From NCBI GenBank assembly GCA_003242645.1, contig QGVC01000027.1, positions 1 through 18,068 of the forward strand: a stretch of 18,068 bases of DNA. Direction: 5' to 3'. Shown here in pieces: positions 1 through 7,818 of this stretch (the first letter of the stretch is position 1; each line of letters opens with the position of its first letter). The position numbers and the translations under genes were made by a program. The notes beneath the pieces were generated by a model. It made no database searches, was not told where the DNA came from, and saw only the letters and a program-made list of their open reading frames with translations. Source of the DNA: Pseudomonadota bacterium (GTDB lineage: Bacteria > Pseudomonadota > Alphaproteobacteria > Rhizobiales > Hyphomicrobiaceae).

Positions 1-163
1 GCCATGCCTCGATACCGCCGGGGCTCTTCACTGTTTGTATTTTCATTGCGAACGCTGACGTGGGATTTGTTGCACCGAGCCCGACGAGGAGCGCGGTGGC
101 AAGGGCGAAAAGGGTGCGGGGAGCTGAGACAAAGCCGGATGACCCGAGCAAGCGCGCAGCCAT
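1..163 (-). CDS. M16 family zinc peptidase, second copy (N-terminal part only)
   Basis: Only the first 54 codons are in the window. Translation from the ATG at 163 gives MAARLLGSSG, a hydrophobic stretch around residues 16-38 ending in TSAFA, then IQTVKSPGGIEAWL. The hydrophobic N-terminus looks like a Sec signal peptide. The IQ-x-V-x-SPGGIEAWL start is typical of the second member of tandem M16 (insulinase-like) pairs in alphaproteobacteria; that is family knowledge. The start is supported by a GGGAG ribosome-binding site that overlaps the stop codon of the upstream peptidase, with only 13 bases between the genes, so the two are almost certainly co-transcribed and translationally coupled. 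In such pairs one member often lacks the zinc motif and acts as the partner; the segment deciding this lies outside the window. Confidence 0.8.
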   Translation of the reverse strand, partial: MAARLLGSSGFVSAPRTLFALATALLVGLGATNPTSAFAMKIQTVKSPGGIEAW

Positions 164-176
164 GGTGTGAACTCCC

Positions 177-1577
177 TCAAGAACGACCGTTCGGCGCAGA
201 GGTTCGGGTCTGCTCCACGCCCTCCGGGGGCACCGGCAACAGCGTGCCTGTCACCGACCGGCGCGGATCGAAGTAGCGTGCCGCCACTTTCTGGATGTCT
301 TCGCGCGTCACCTTGGAGATGCGCTCCGGCCAGGATTCGATGTCCTCGACCGTGCGGCCAACCACCAGTCCCCAGCCGTAGCGGCGCGCCAAGGTCGCCT
401 GATTGTCGCTCTCGTAGATGTACTCGGCGAGGTAGGACTTCTTGGCCCGCTGCAGCTCGGCCTCGGTCACGCCATTCGCGACGATGTCAGCCAGAACGGC
501 GTCGATTGCTGCCTCGACCTCGCTGAGCGAGACGCCATCAGCCGGAACGGCGTAAACGGCAATCTTGCCGAAATCCATGCTTGAGCCGCCGTACCACCCT
601 CCCGCCGTCGAGGCGACCTTGTCCTTCGCGACGAGCTTTTGATAAAGGCGGCTGGTGGCACCGGAGCCGGTGATTTTCATCAAGAGATCGAGCGCCTCCG
701 CCTCCCCTGGCTCGGCCGTCACATAGCTCGGGGTCACGTAGTAGCGCTGTATCGAGGGCTTACCCGCCCGCGGATCCTTGATCTCGACGCGTCGGGCGGC
801 CCGCTGCTCCGGCTCCATCGGCCGCTTGCGCGGCTTGATCTCCGGATTGGGCGGAATCCGGCCGTAGATGTCCTCGGCAAGCCGGCGAACCTCTTCCGGT
901 GTGACATCGCCTGTGACGACGAGGATCGCGTTATTGGGCGCGTAGTGGCGCTTGTAGAAGTTCAGCGCATCCTCCCGTGTGAGCCGCGCGATCTCGTGCT
1001 CCCAGCCGATCACGGGAATGCCGTAGGGGTGCGAGTAGTACAGCACCGCGTTCATCTGCTCGTCGAGGACGGCCTGGGGGTTGTTCTCGACGCGTGAGCG
1101 GCGCTCCTCGAGGATCACCTCCCGCTCCGTCAGCACCTCGGCCTCGGTGAGCCGCAGGTTGACCATGCGGTCGGCCTCCATCTCCATCACCTTGGCCAGC
1201 CGGTCCTTGGCGATGCGCTGGAAGTATGCCGTCGCATCCTGGCTGGTGAAAGCGTTGTCCTGGCCGCCCATGCGCGAGACGATGCGCGAGAACTCGCCGG
1301 AAGCGAGCTTCTCGGTCGACTTGAACATCAAGTGTTCCAGGAAGTGCGCGACGCCCGAAACGCCCGGCGGCTCGTCGGCCGCACCGACGCGGTACCACAC
1401 CATGTGCGTCACTACGGGCGCACGGTGGTCGGGAACGACCACCACCTGCATGCCGTTGGATAGTGTGAACTCCGAGGCGCGCCGTTCACGCGTTTGCGCC
1501 TCAAGTCGATGAGCTAAAGCAAGCGTCATTGTGATCGCCAAGATGGTTGCAAGTGAGGCCCAAACGCGTGCGGCCAT
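177..1577 (-). CDS. M16 family zinc metallopeptidase, periplasmic
   Basis: This 466-residue protein has an N-terminal hydrophobic segment (about residues 6-27, ending LEA-Q) that looks like a signal peptide. The mature part starts with the M16 pattern FTLSNGMQVVVVPDHRAPVV. The inverted zinc motif HFLEH is at residues 78-82: H78 and H82 are zinc ligands and E81 is the catalytic base. The third ligand is expected at E157 or E158 in the EREVILEER segment. The length fits a single M16 subunit carrying the peptidase domain plus the second M16_C half. An AAGGA site sits 7 bases before the ATG. It is followed 13 bases downstream by a second M16 gene, the usual catalytic/partner arrangement. It probably degrades peptides in the periplasm; the substrate is unknown. 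Confidence 0.93.
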   Translation of the reverse strand: MAARVWASLATILAITMTLALAHRLEAQTRERRASEFTLSNGMQVVVVPDHRAPVVTHMVWYRVGAADEPPGVSGVAHFLEHLMFKSTEKLASGEFSRIVSRMGGQDNAFTSQDATAYFQRIAKDRLAKVMEMEADRMVNLRLTEAEVLTEREVILEERRSRVENNPQAVLDEQMNAVLYYSHPYGIPVIGWEHEIARLTREDALNFYKRHYAPNNAILVVTGDVTPEEVRRLAEDIYGRIPPNPEIKPRKRPMEPEQRAARRVEIKDPRAGKPSIQRYYVTPSYVTAEPGEAEALDLLMKITGSGATSRLYQKLVAKDKVASTAGGWYGGSSMDFGKIAVYAVPADGVSLSEVEAAIDAVLADIVANGVTEAELQRAKKSYLAEYIYESDNQATLARRYGWGLVVGRTVEDIESWPERISKVTREDIQKVAARYFDPRRSVTGTLLPVPPEGVEQTRTSAPNGRS

Positions 1578-1632
1578 CGTCTGTCCTTTGCACAGATGCG
1601 GTCCCAGAAATGGGCATGTTCTCGGGCGATCC

Positions 1633-1651
1633 CGTGCCAGGAGCTGGCACG
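1633..1651. repeat. Perfect 7-bp inverted repeat in the M16 leader region
   Basis: CGTGCCA and TGGCACG face each other across a 5-base loop (GGAGC). The element lies 56 bases upstream of the M16 peptidase start. It could be an operator or an mRNA leader hairpin. No T-run follows on either strand, so a Rho-independent terminator is unlikely. Confidence 0.5.
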
Positions 1652-1730
1652 AGGCTGAGATGAGCGCCCCTTGCCAATGAGCTTATGTCGGGTTCGGGAC
1701 CAGCGTTGTCAAACAATGTAAAGCACGAGG

Positions 1731-1778
1731 GTCGCCGGGCTGGTGCTTAAGTCTGGCCAAGGTGTACAACCCGGCGAC
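1731..1778. repeat. Perfect 9-bp inverted repeat with 30-base spacer
   Basis: GTCGCCGGG (1731-1739) and CCCGGCGAC (1770-1778) are exact reverse complements. They lie in the 286-base gap between the lipoprotein gene and the M16 peptidase, where no credible gene was found. It may end the lipoprotein transcript or act as a binding site. There is no adjacent T-run. Confidence 0.5.
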
Positions 1779-1863
1779 ATCCACACCCGCTTTAAGGACC
1801 GCGGCGGTCAGGTGCCAACACATACCAAGATTGCGGCCAATGCAAGAGCCGCAGTTCAATGCG

Positions 1864-2316
1864 CTATTTGCGCGTCGTTATGTCCTTGCCGGTCAAGTTC
1901 CGCAGAATTGACGGATTGCAAGATCCTTTGGGGCCCGTGATTTGCGCGTCAGGCTGCCCTCTCGCGCGAGCCTCCCACAACGCCTTCTCGCAGAATTCCC
2001 GATGCTGGCGGTCCAGCTCCTCGGCAGCTGCCACCTGGCGCTCTTCCGGATCCTCGGGCCAGGCCTCACCCGGCGGCGGCAGCGCCGCTTGGGCTTCACC
2101 AGGCTCCGGCAGCTGTTGAGTGTCTGGCGGAAGAACGAGCCCGGCTCGCGGCGGAAGCTTTGGCTCCTCACGCGGCCCGCCATTGTTCGCCAGCCCCATC
2201 GCCTCGAAGATGGCGCCGTTAAACTCGACGTCGTAACCGCACCCCGTAAGAGCCAATGATGCCAGCAGTGCGCTGGCGGCCACCGCCAACCGCTTCTCTC
2301 GACCCGTCTTCGCCAT
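1864..2316 (-). CDS. Small outer-membrane-type lipoprotein, possibly BamF/DUF3035-like
   Basis: The 150-residue product has a clear lipoprotein signal: basic MAKTGREKR, a hydrophobic core, and lipobox L-T-G-C at residues 23-26, so C26 would be lipidated. The residue after C26 is Gly, not Asp, which by the E. coli rule favours outer-membrane sorting. The mature part is proline-rich with a RAGLVLPPDTQQLPEPG segment (57-73), then a charged helical stretch (about 88-118) and two more cysteines (C109, C133). It lies 51 bases after lspA, whose product would process it. In other alphaproteobacteria a DUF3035 (BamF) lipoprotein occupies this slot between lspA and the M16 genes, and it also has a PL-x-x-PP motif. 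Equating the two is inference. The start ATG has only a weak G-rich site. Confidence 0.75.
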   Translation of the reverse strand: MAKTGREKRLAVAASALLASLALTGCGYDVEFNGAIFEAMGLANNGGPREEPKLPPRAGLVLPPDTQQLPEPGEAQAALPPPGEAWPEDPEERQVAAAEELDRQHREFCEKALWEARARGQPDAQITGPKGSCNPSILRNLTGKDITTRK

Positions 2317-2367
2317 TAGCCGCCCCCGAAGCAGTCGCGTCGGAAAGAATCGTTTCTCGTCCCACCT

Positions 2368-2886
2368 TTATGGATCATTTGCGGCGCGATTGCGACTCGG
2401 TCGAAGCGAGTCGTATAGCAAACCTGCCACACCAGCCACGATCGCCACGTCGGCAATATTGAACACGTACCACGACCACCCATAGGCGTGGAACAAAAAG
2501 AAGTCCGCGACGCCGCCGAGATGCAGACGATCTATGGCGTTGCCGATCGCGCCGCCGATCAGCAATCCGATGCTCACCGCCGTGAGGTGGGACATCTCCC
2601 CGCGTGCCAGCCAGACGGCAAGCCCAAGCGACGCAAGTAGCGCGAAAGCCACCAAAGCTCCTTGGCCGATAAGGCCTGCTCCGAGACCGTAGCTGATGCC
2701 GAGATTCTTGACGTAGACCAGATCGAGAAAGGGCAGCACGGAAACTCTGCCCTTCTCCTCGATGCGGTAGACGTTGAGCATCCACCATTTGTGCGCCTGA
2801 TCAACGATCAGTGTAATGAGCGCAACGGAAAGGCCCAGGCGCGAAAACGGCCCCCATAGCCATCCGCGTCTAGCCTCCTGAGGCAT
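2368..2886 (-). CDS. lspA: Lipoprotein signal peptidase II
   Basis: This 172-residue inner-membrane aspartic protease cleaves prolipoproteins before the lipidated cysteine. The family motifs are all visible: VDQAHKWW near residues 28-35, YVKNLGISYG at 58-67, GNAIDR with catalytic D119, and FNIADVAI with catalytic D146. Four hydrophobic segments match the usual topology (about 17-35, 70-93, 101-115, 140-158). The start at 2886 (MPQEARRG) gives the normal family length; the open frame runs further upstream, but there it overlaps ileS. The start is only 4 bases after the ileS stop and has no strong ribosome-binding site, which suggests translational coupling. A lipoprotein gene follows directly. 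Confidence 0.95.
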   Translation of the reverse strand: MPQEARRGWLWGPFSRLGLSVALITLIVDQAHKWWMLNVYRIEEKGRVSVLPFLDLVYVKNLGISYGLGAGLIGQGALVAFALLASLGLAVWLARGEMSHLTAVSIGLLIGGAIGNAIDRLHLGGVADFFLFHAYGWSWYVFNIADVAIVAGVAGLLYDSLRPSRNRAANDP

Positions 2887-2890
2887 TCTG

Positions 2891-5800
2891 CTACTCAGCG
2901 GCCGCAGCGGCCATGTTGCGTTTCTCGAATTCGCGAACCGCGGCCGCATCGCGGGCAGACAGCGTCGGATATTCGGGATCAGATCCGACATCCGGCACAA
3001 TGCGCCACGAGCGCTCGCACTTGCGGCCCTGCGCCCGGCGCGCCACCACGCCGACACCTGGCACGTCGGGCAGCGTAAAGGCGCCTGCCGGCGGTGCACT
3101 GGGCACGATTTGAGCTGCGCTCGTGATGGCCACTTCGGCCATGTCCACGCCCTCGAGAGCCTCGAGCAGCGCCTCGTCGGCGACATAAATGTCTGGCGCC
3201 GCCTCAAGGCTCGAGCCGATGTTCTTCGCGGCCCGCTCGATCTCCAGCGCTCCCGTCACAACGCGGCGCACACGGCGGACCTGCTCCCACTTCTTTGCCA
3301 GCGCATCATCCCGCCAGCCCTTCGGGATCTTGCGGAAAACCTGCAGGTGAACCGATCCGTCCTCGGACGGATATCGGGCAAGCCACGCCTCCTCCGCCGT
3401 GAAGCAGATGATCGGCGCCAGCCAGACCGTCAAACAGTTGAAGATTTCATTCAACGTCATCAGGCAGGCGCGCCGCTTCTTGCTGGAGTAAGGCTCGCAA
3501 TAAAGCGTGTCCTTGCGAATGTCGAAGTAGAACGCCGACAGATCGTTGATGCAGAAGTTCGACAGCGCGTGGAACACCCGCTTGAAGTCGTACGCCTCGT
3601 AGCCCTGGCGCACGAGAACGTCGAGCTCGGCGAGACGGTGCAGCATGTACCGGTCGAGCGACGGGACCTCCTTCGGCCGCACCTTCAGCTTCTCGTCGTA
3701 ATGGGCGAGATTGCCCAGCATCCAGCGCAGCGTATTGCGGATCTTGCGATAGGCCTCGATGTTCGACTTCAAGATCTCCGGGCCGATCCGCATGTCCTCG
3801 GAATAATCCGCGCTCGCCACCCAGATGCGCAGGATCTCGGCGCCCGACTGGCGGATGACATCCTGCGGCGCCACCACGTTGCCGAGCGACTTCGACATCT
3901 TGCGGCCTTCCTCGTCGACGACGAAGCCATGTGTCAGCACGGCTTCGTAAGGTGCGCGGCCGCGCGTGCCGCAGCTCTCGAGCAAGGACGATTGGAACCA
4001 GCCGCGATGCTGATCGGAGCCTTCGAGGTAGAGGGAGGCGGGCCACGCCAAATCCTTCCGCTCCTCCAGCACGAAGGCGTGCGTGGAGCCGGAATCGAAC
4101 CAGACATCGAGGATGTCGCGGACCTGCTCCCACTCGCTGAGATCATCCACCAGGCCGGAAAGGAACCGCTCCTTCGCGTTCTCGGCGAACCAGGCATCAG
4201 CCCCTTCTGCCTTGAACGCCTCGACGATGCGCTTGATGAGCTCACGCGAACCCTTCCATCCCTGGCTTGGGATGTACTGTTGGGTCGCCTTGTTCACAAA
4301 GACGGTGATCGGCACGCCCCAAGCCCGCTGGCGGGAGATGACCCAGTCAGGCCGTTGCTCGACCATGCCCCGCAGCCGGTTCTTGCCGGTGGCGGGAACG
4401 AAGCGGGTTTGGTCAATGGCTTTCAGGGCAAATTCACGGATCGACGCCTGTCCCTTCTTGCCTGGAACCTGGATCGGCTTGTCGATGGCGATGAACCACT
4501 GCGGCGTGTTCCGGAAAATGACCGGCGCTTTCGACCGCCAGGAGTGCGGATACGAGTGCTTCAGACGCCCGCGAGCGACGAGCGCCTTGGCCTTGATCAG
4601 CTCCTGGATCACCGCCTCGTTGGCATCGCCAAAGTTGCCTTTGTCGTCGATGACCCGCTTGGGGTTCTCACCGCCGAACAGCGGCACATGCCGGTAGTAG
4701 TAGCCGTCCTCACCGACCGTCTGCGGCACCTCCGGAATGCCCGCCTCCGCGAACGAGGCCCGGTGCTCCTCGAAAACGCTGTAGTCCTCGGCGCCGTGGC
4801 CGGGAGCCGTATGCACGAACCCGGTCCCCACATCGTCCGTGACGTGATCGCCGTGGTAGAGCCGGACCTGGAACTCGTATCCCTGGCCATGAAACGGGTG
4901 ATGGCAGATGAGCGCCTCCAGCGTGGGCTCTGAGACGTCGCCCAAACGCCGCCAGCCGTCGATGCGTGCAGCAAGACGCACGCTGTCCGCGAGCTTGTCG
5001 GCGAGGATGAGCCGCTCGCCCGGCTGCACCCAGTTGTCCTCCGGCGCGTCCGTGACCTCGTAGAGCCCGTACTTGATATTGCGGTTGTAGGAGATGGCGC
5101 GGTTGCCTGGGATCGTCCAAGGCGTCGTGGTCCAGATGACAACAGCCGCCCGGCTGACGTTGTCGAGTTCCGTCAATCCCGTGGAGAGCTGTCGTTGCGT
5201 GACCCGCACCTCGGCCACGGGGAAGCGGACCCAGATCGTCGGGCTGGTGATGTCGTGATATTCGACCTCGGCCTCCGCGAGCGCGGTGCGCTCGACGACC
5301 GACCACATGACCGGTTTGGAGCCACGGTACAGGGAGCCGTTCATCGCGAACTTCATGAGCTCGCTCGCGATCTTGGCCTCCGCCTCGTAGCTCATCGTCG
5401 AGTACGGATTGTCCCAATCGCCGACGACGCCGAGGCGCTTGAACTCCTCGCGCTGGATGTCGATCCATTTCTCGGCGAACGCGCGGCAGTCCTGCCGCAG
5501 CTCCGTGATGGGCACCGAGTCCTTCGTCTTGCCCTTGGCCCGATACTCCTCCTCCACCTTCCATTCGATCGGCAGGCCGTGGCAGTCCCAGCCCGGCACA
5601 TAGTTGGCGTCGCGGCCCATCATCTGCTGGGAGCGAACGACGAAATCCTTCAGGATCTTGTTCAGGCCCGTGCCGATGTGGATGTGGCCGTTCGCGTAAG
5701 GCGGCCCGTCGTGAAGAATGAACTTCTTGCGGTTCTTCGCTGCTTCGCGCAGGCGGCGATATAGCCCGAGCCTGTTCCAGCGCTCGATCAGCTTTGGCTC

Positions 5801-5905
5801 GAGCTCAGGAAGCCCCGCTTTCATCGGAAAGTTGGTGCGGGGCAAGAATAGGGTGTGGCTCCAGTCGCGGCCCTGCGGGCCCGGCTTACCATTGTCCTTG
5901 GGCAT
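2891..5905 (-). CDS. ileS: Isoleucyl-tRNA synthetase (IleRS)
   Basis: A cytosolic class Ia aminoacyl-tRNA synthetase that charges tRNA-Ile and edits mischarged valine. With the ATG at 5905 it has 1004 residues; a GTG at 5932 would add 9, but the ATG has a better placed GGAAGA site. In order: the ATP-binding signature [14 protein letters not shown] (residues 66-79), the editing domain with [11 protein letters not shown] (258-268) and [16 protein letters not shown] (360-375), KMSKS (669-673), then the anticodon-binding helical domain. Two oddities: the HIGH box reads HIGT, and the C-terminal zinc finger is degenerate (KCERSW at 962-967 and LSARD at 982-986 keep a single cysteine). Both may be lineage traits. 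It sits between ribF and lspA, a common proteobacterial order. Confidence 0.97.
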   Translation of the reverse strand: MPKDNGKPGPQGRDWSHTLFLPRTNFPMKAGLPELEPKLIERWNRLGLYRRLREAAKNRKKFILHDGPPYANGHIHIGTGLNKILKDFVVRSQQMMGRDANYVPGWDCHGLPIEWKVEEEYRAKGKTKDSVPITELRQDCRAFAEKWIDIQREEFKRLGVVGDWDNPYSTMSYEAEAKIASELMKFAMNGSLYRGSKPVMWSVVERTALAEAEVEYHDITSPTIWVRFPVAEVRVTQRQLSTGLTELDNVSRAAVVIWTTTPWTIPGNRAISYNRNIKYGLYEVTDAPEDNWVQPGERLILADKLADSVRLAARIDGWRRLGDVSEPTLEALICHHPFHGQGYEFQVRLYHGDHVTDDVGTGFVHTAPGHGAEDYSVFEEHRASFAEAGIPEVPQTVGEDGYYYRHVPLFGGENPKRVIDDKGNFGDANEAVIQELIKAKALVARGRLKHSYPHSWRSKAPVIFRNTPQWFIAIDKPIQVPGKKGQASIREFALKAIDQTRFVPATGKNRLRGMVEQRPDWVISRQRAWGVPITVFVNKATQQYIPSQGWKGSRELIKRIVEAFKAEGADAWFAENAKERFLSGLVDDLSEWEQVRDILDVWFDSGSTHAFVLEERKDLAWPASLYLEGSDQHRGWFQSSLLESCGTRGRAPYEAVLTHGFVVDEEGRKMSKSLGNVVAPQDVIRQSGAEILRIWVASADYSEDMRIGPEILKSNIEAYRKIRNTLRWMLGNLAHYDEKLKVRPKEVPSLDRYMLHRLAELDVLVRQGYEAYDFKRVFHALSNFCINDLSAFYFDIRKDTLYCEPYSSKKRRACLMTLNEIFNCLTVWLAPIICFTAEEAWLARYPSEDGSVHLQVFRKIPKGWRDDALAKKWEQVRRVRRVVTGALEIERAAKNIGSSLEAAPDIYVADEALLEALEGVDMAEVAITSAAQIVPSAPPAGAFTLPDVPGVGVVARRAQGRKCERSWRIVPDVGSDPEYPTLSARDAAAVREFEKRNMAAAAAE

Positions 5906-5969
5906 GGGCTGTCTTCCGATGTCGGGGTCCACCGGCCTTCTAGCAACCTACGCTCGCGGTACACAAGTG

Positions 5970-6000
5970 GAAGCGCCAGCGCAACTCTCCGTGGCGCCTC
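5970..6000 (-). terminator. Hairpin between ribF and ileS
   Basis: On the minus strand GAGGCGCCA and TGGCGCTTC form a 9-bp stem (one G-U pair) around a 13-base loop. It lies between the ribF stop and the ileS start. No T-run follows, so it could be a weak terminator, an RNA processing site or a leader element of ileS. Confidence 0.35.
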
Positions 6001-6036
6001 ATGCGCGGCTTCGATTTGCCCACGATCGAATGCAGT

Positions 6037-7005
6037 TCAGGCTTCTGCAAGAGGGAAGCCGGCGAGCGGCGACCGCCTGTCCACGTCTGCGATGATTTCC
6101 CGGGCGCGTGCGCAGTCGGCATGCATCTGAGCGACGAGAGCCTCGGCATCCGGAAAGCGCTGATCTTCCCTGATGAAGTCGAGAAACTCGACCTGGATCT
6201 CCTTCCCGTAGAGGTCGCCGTCGAAGTCGAAAAGAAAGATCTCCAAAACCGGCAAGCCGTGATCGAACGTTGGCCGCGTTCCAAGATACGCGGCGCCGCC
6301 GTAGCGCTCCTCGCCAACGAAGACCCTGACAGCGTAGATTCCATGGGCCAGCGCGGTGCCCCGCGGCAGCGTGATGTTGGCCGTTGGAAACCCTAGCCCG
6401 GTCCCCCGCTTGGCACCCCCGGTGACGACGCCGGAAAGGCGCCACCAATGGCCGAGGTCCCGTGCGGCGCCGCGCACATCACCGGCAGAAAGCTTGGCCC
6501 GGATAGCGCTCGACGAGAACACTTCGCCCGCCTCCGCGACCGGCGGAACCACCGTTACCCCGAAGCCGTGCTCGCGGCCGGCGGCCCGCATCGTCTCTGG
6601 ATTGCCGCCGCGGCCCTTGCCGAAGAAGAAGTCGTACCCGATGACCACGTGGCTGACGCGCAGTGCCCCCACCAGCACCTGCTCGATGAACTCCGTCGCA
6701 GAGAGATTCGCCAGGTTGGCGTCGAACGTGAGCACGACGGCGAAATCGAGCCCGAGGCGCTCGAATAGCCGCATCTTCTCGTCGAGCGTCGTCAGACGGA
6801 AATGAGGCTCATCCGGGCGGAAGAACTCCCGCGGGTGGGGCTCGAACACCATGACACCCGCCGGCTTCCCGGCTGCGCGGCCCCGCTCCAGCGCTTCGAG
6901 CAGGAGCGCTTGATGGCCGCGATGGACGCCATCGAAATTGCCGATGGCGAGCACGCTGCCAAAAATTTCGGGCGGCACGTCCCGGTAGCCGTGGATAATG
7001 CGCAT
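6037..7005 (-). CDS. ribF: Bifunctional riboflavin kinase / FAD synthetase
   Basis: Converts riboflavin to FMN and then to FAD in the cytoplasm. The 322-residue protein has the N-terminal FAD synthetase (nucleotidyltransferase) domain with GNFDGVHRGHQ (residues 22-32), GYDFFFGKGRGG, and the SSSAIR motif. The C-terminal riboflavin kinase domain shows TGLGFPTANI with the PTAN magnesium/ATP motif, GIYAVRV and LEIFLFDFDGDLYG. The length is normal (about 310-330). I chose the ATG at 7005 because families start with M-R-I-I-x-G shortly before the nucleotide-binding strand; the open frame extends to a TTG at 7023 with no better ribosome site. It is followed by ileS after 131 bases. Confidence 0.96.
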   Translation of the reverse strand: MRIIHGYRDVPPEIFGSVLAIGNFDGVHRGHQALLLEALERGRAAGKPAGVMVFEPHPREFFRPDEPHFRLTTLDEKMRLFERLGLDFAVVLTFDANLANLSATEFIEQVLVGALRVSHVVIGYDFFFGKGRGGNPETMRAAGREHGFGVTVVPPVAEAGEVFSSSAIRAKLSAGDVRGAARDLGHWWRLSGVVTGGAKRGTGLGFPTANITLPRGTALAHGIYAVRVFVGEERYGGAAYLGTRPTFDHGLPVLEIFLFDFDGDLYGKEIQVEFLDFIREDQRFPDAEALVAQMHADCARAREIIADVDRRSPLAGFPLAEA

Positions 7006-7042
7006 ACGGTGCCCGTCGTCCAATCTGAAACCGCGCTCTCGT

Positions 7043-7064
7043 TGGCGGCATCACATAGCCGCCA
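7043..7064. repeat. Perfect 7-bp inverted repeat between maoC and ribF
   Basis: TGGCGGC (7043-7049) and GCCGCCA (7058-7064) form a stem with an 8-base loop in the 97-base gap between the maoC stop and ribF start. In a read-through transcript it would sit in the ribF leader. No T-run follows. Confidence 0.45.
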
Positions 7065-7102
7065 GCACGGTATCTGGAAAGGGTGTTGAAGAAACAGGAT
7101 TT

Positions 7103-7540
7103 TCAGGATGGGCGGCCTGGGACCAAGAGCATCGCTTCGCCTTCGAGGACGACCTTCCCATCGGCCGTACAGACGCACTCGAAAAGGGCTCGCCGCTTGG
7201 CTGGGTAGAGCTCGACGACCTTTACCTTGGCTGTGACGGTCTGTCCGAACTTGACCGGTGCACGGAAGTTGAGCGTCTGAGAGATGTAGATGACACCGGG
7301 ACCGGGAAACTTCGTCCCGAAGACCGCCGAGATGAGGCTCGCCGTAAGCATTCCGTGAGCGATCCGCTCCTTGAAGATCGTCTTGGCGGCAAAATCGGGG
7401 TCGAGGTGAACCGGATTCTTGTCGCCTGTTACTTCGGCGAAGGCTGCGACGTCGGCTTCGGTGATGACTTTCTGAAGGCTCGCCTCCATTCCCAGATCAA
7501 GGTCTTCGAAATAGTAGGATTTCCGTGGCATCACGGTCAT
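7103..7540 (-). CDS. MaoC/PhaJ-type (R)-specific enoyl-CoA hydratase
   Basis: A 145-residue single hot-dog-fold protein. The hydratase-2 motif is present: FAEVTGDKNPVHLD gives D40 and H45, and RIAHGMLTASLIS gives the third conserved residue S71. These align in spacing with Asp31, His36 and Ser62 of Aeromonas PhaJ (134 aa). Family members hydrate trans-2-enoyl-CoA to (R)-3-hydroxyacyl-CoA, linking beta-oxidation to polyhydroxyalkanoate synthesis, or serve other CoA pathways; the substrate cannot be read from sequence. The ATG at 7540 follows a GAGGAG site by about 8 bases, so it is preferred over the ATG at 7531. It is divergent from trcR and may be co-transcribed with ribF. Confidence 0.88.
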   Translation of the reverse strand: MTVMPRKSYYFEDLDLGMEASLQKVITEADVAAFAEVTGDKNPVHLDPDFAAKTIFKERIAHGMLTASLISAVFGTKFPGPGVIYISQTLNFRAPVKFGQTVTAKVKVVELYPAKRRALFECVCTADGKVVLEGEAMLLVPGRPS

Positions 7541-7639
7541 TGAGTGCTCTCCTCGCCCCCGCAAATAAACAGGGCGCCCGCCCCCGAGCCCTAGGCGGGT
7601 GACAGTAGTCCAGCTCCTGTGTGCACTGCAATAAACTAA

Positions 7640-7653
7640 TGAGCGGGTGCTCA
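7640..7653. promoter_or_regulatory. Palindrome TGAGC-N4-GCTCA, possible operator
   Basis: TGAGCGGGTGCTCA is a perfect 5+5 palindrome with a 4-base centre, 100 bases upstream of maoC and between the divergent maoC and trcR genes. Its shape resembles operators bound by TetR-type dimers. No regulator gene of that type is in the window. Confidence 0.4.
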
Positions 7654-7715
7654 ACTCGTGCGAAAGAGTGTCGCCGCAGCGCCAGGTCACACGACGCCGG
7701 TTCGAGCCTCTGTCG

Positions 7716-7744
7716 TTGCACCAGACAAAGGCGACCTATATAAA
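7716..7744 (+). promoter_or_regulatory. Predicted sigma-70-type promoter of trcR
   Basis: TTGCAC (7716-7721), a 17-base spacer and TATAAA (7739-7744) make a good vegetative promoter about 75 bases before the trcR start. The predicted transcript begins near 7751, giving a leader of about 68 bases with an AGGAGGAG ribosome-binding site. Confidence 0.55.
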
Positions 7745-7762
7745 TGAGTACCTCCCCACTCA
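7745..7762 (+). promoter_or_regulatory. Inverted repeat TGAGT-N8-ACTCA at the trcR transcription start
   Basis: TGAGT (7745-7749) and ACTCA (7758-7762) flank 8 pyrimidine-rich bases directly downstream of the predicted -10 box, followed by ATTTTT. It could be an operator overlapping the start site or a short leader hairpin. Confidence 0.35.
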
Positions 7763-7818
7763 ATTTTTCGCTTCATTAGGTCCTCGCGGGCGGGCGCGGG
7801 GGCAGGAGGAGAAGTCTT

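Noticed and set aside
1743..1940. 65-residue plus-strand frame with several cysteines in the M16-lipoprotein gap
   Set aside because: No ribosome site, overlaps the lipoprotein 3' end antisense, and includes one arm of an inverted repeat.
3110..4933. 607-residue plus-strand open frame opposite ileS
   Set aside because: It is antisense to the conserved ileS coding sequence and its composition is typical of the complementary frame of GC-rich genes; no motif is recognisable.
7640..7723. Possible full tRNA gene ending in CCA
   Set aside because: The T-stem does not pair, the D-loop would be 13 bases without GG, no 5' acceptor strand matches, and no anticodon stem forms.
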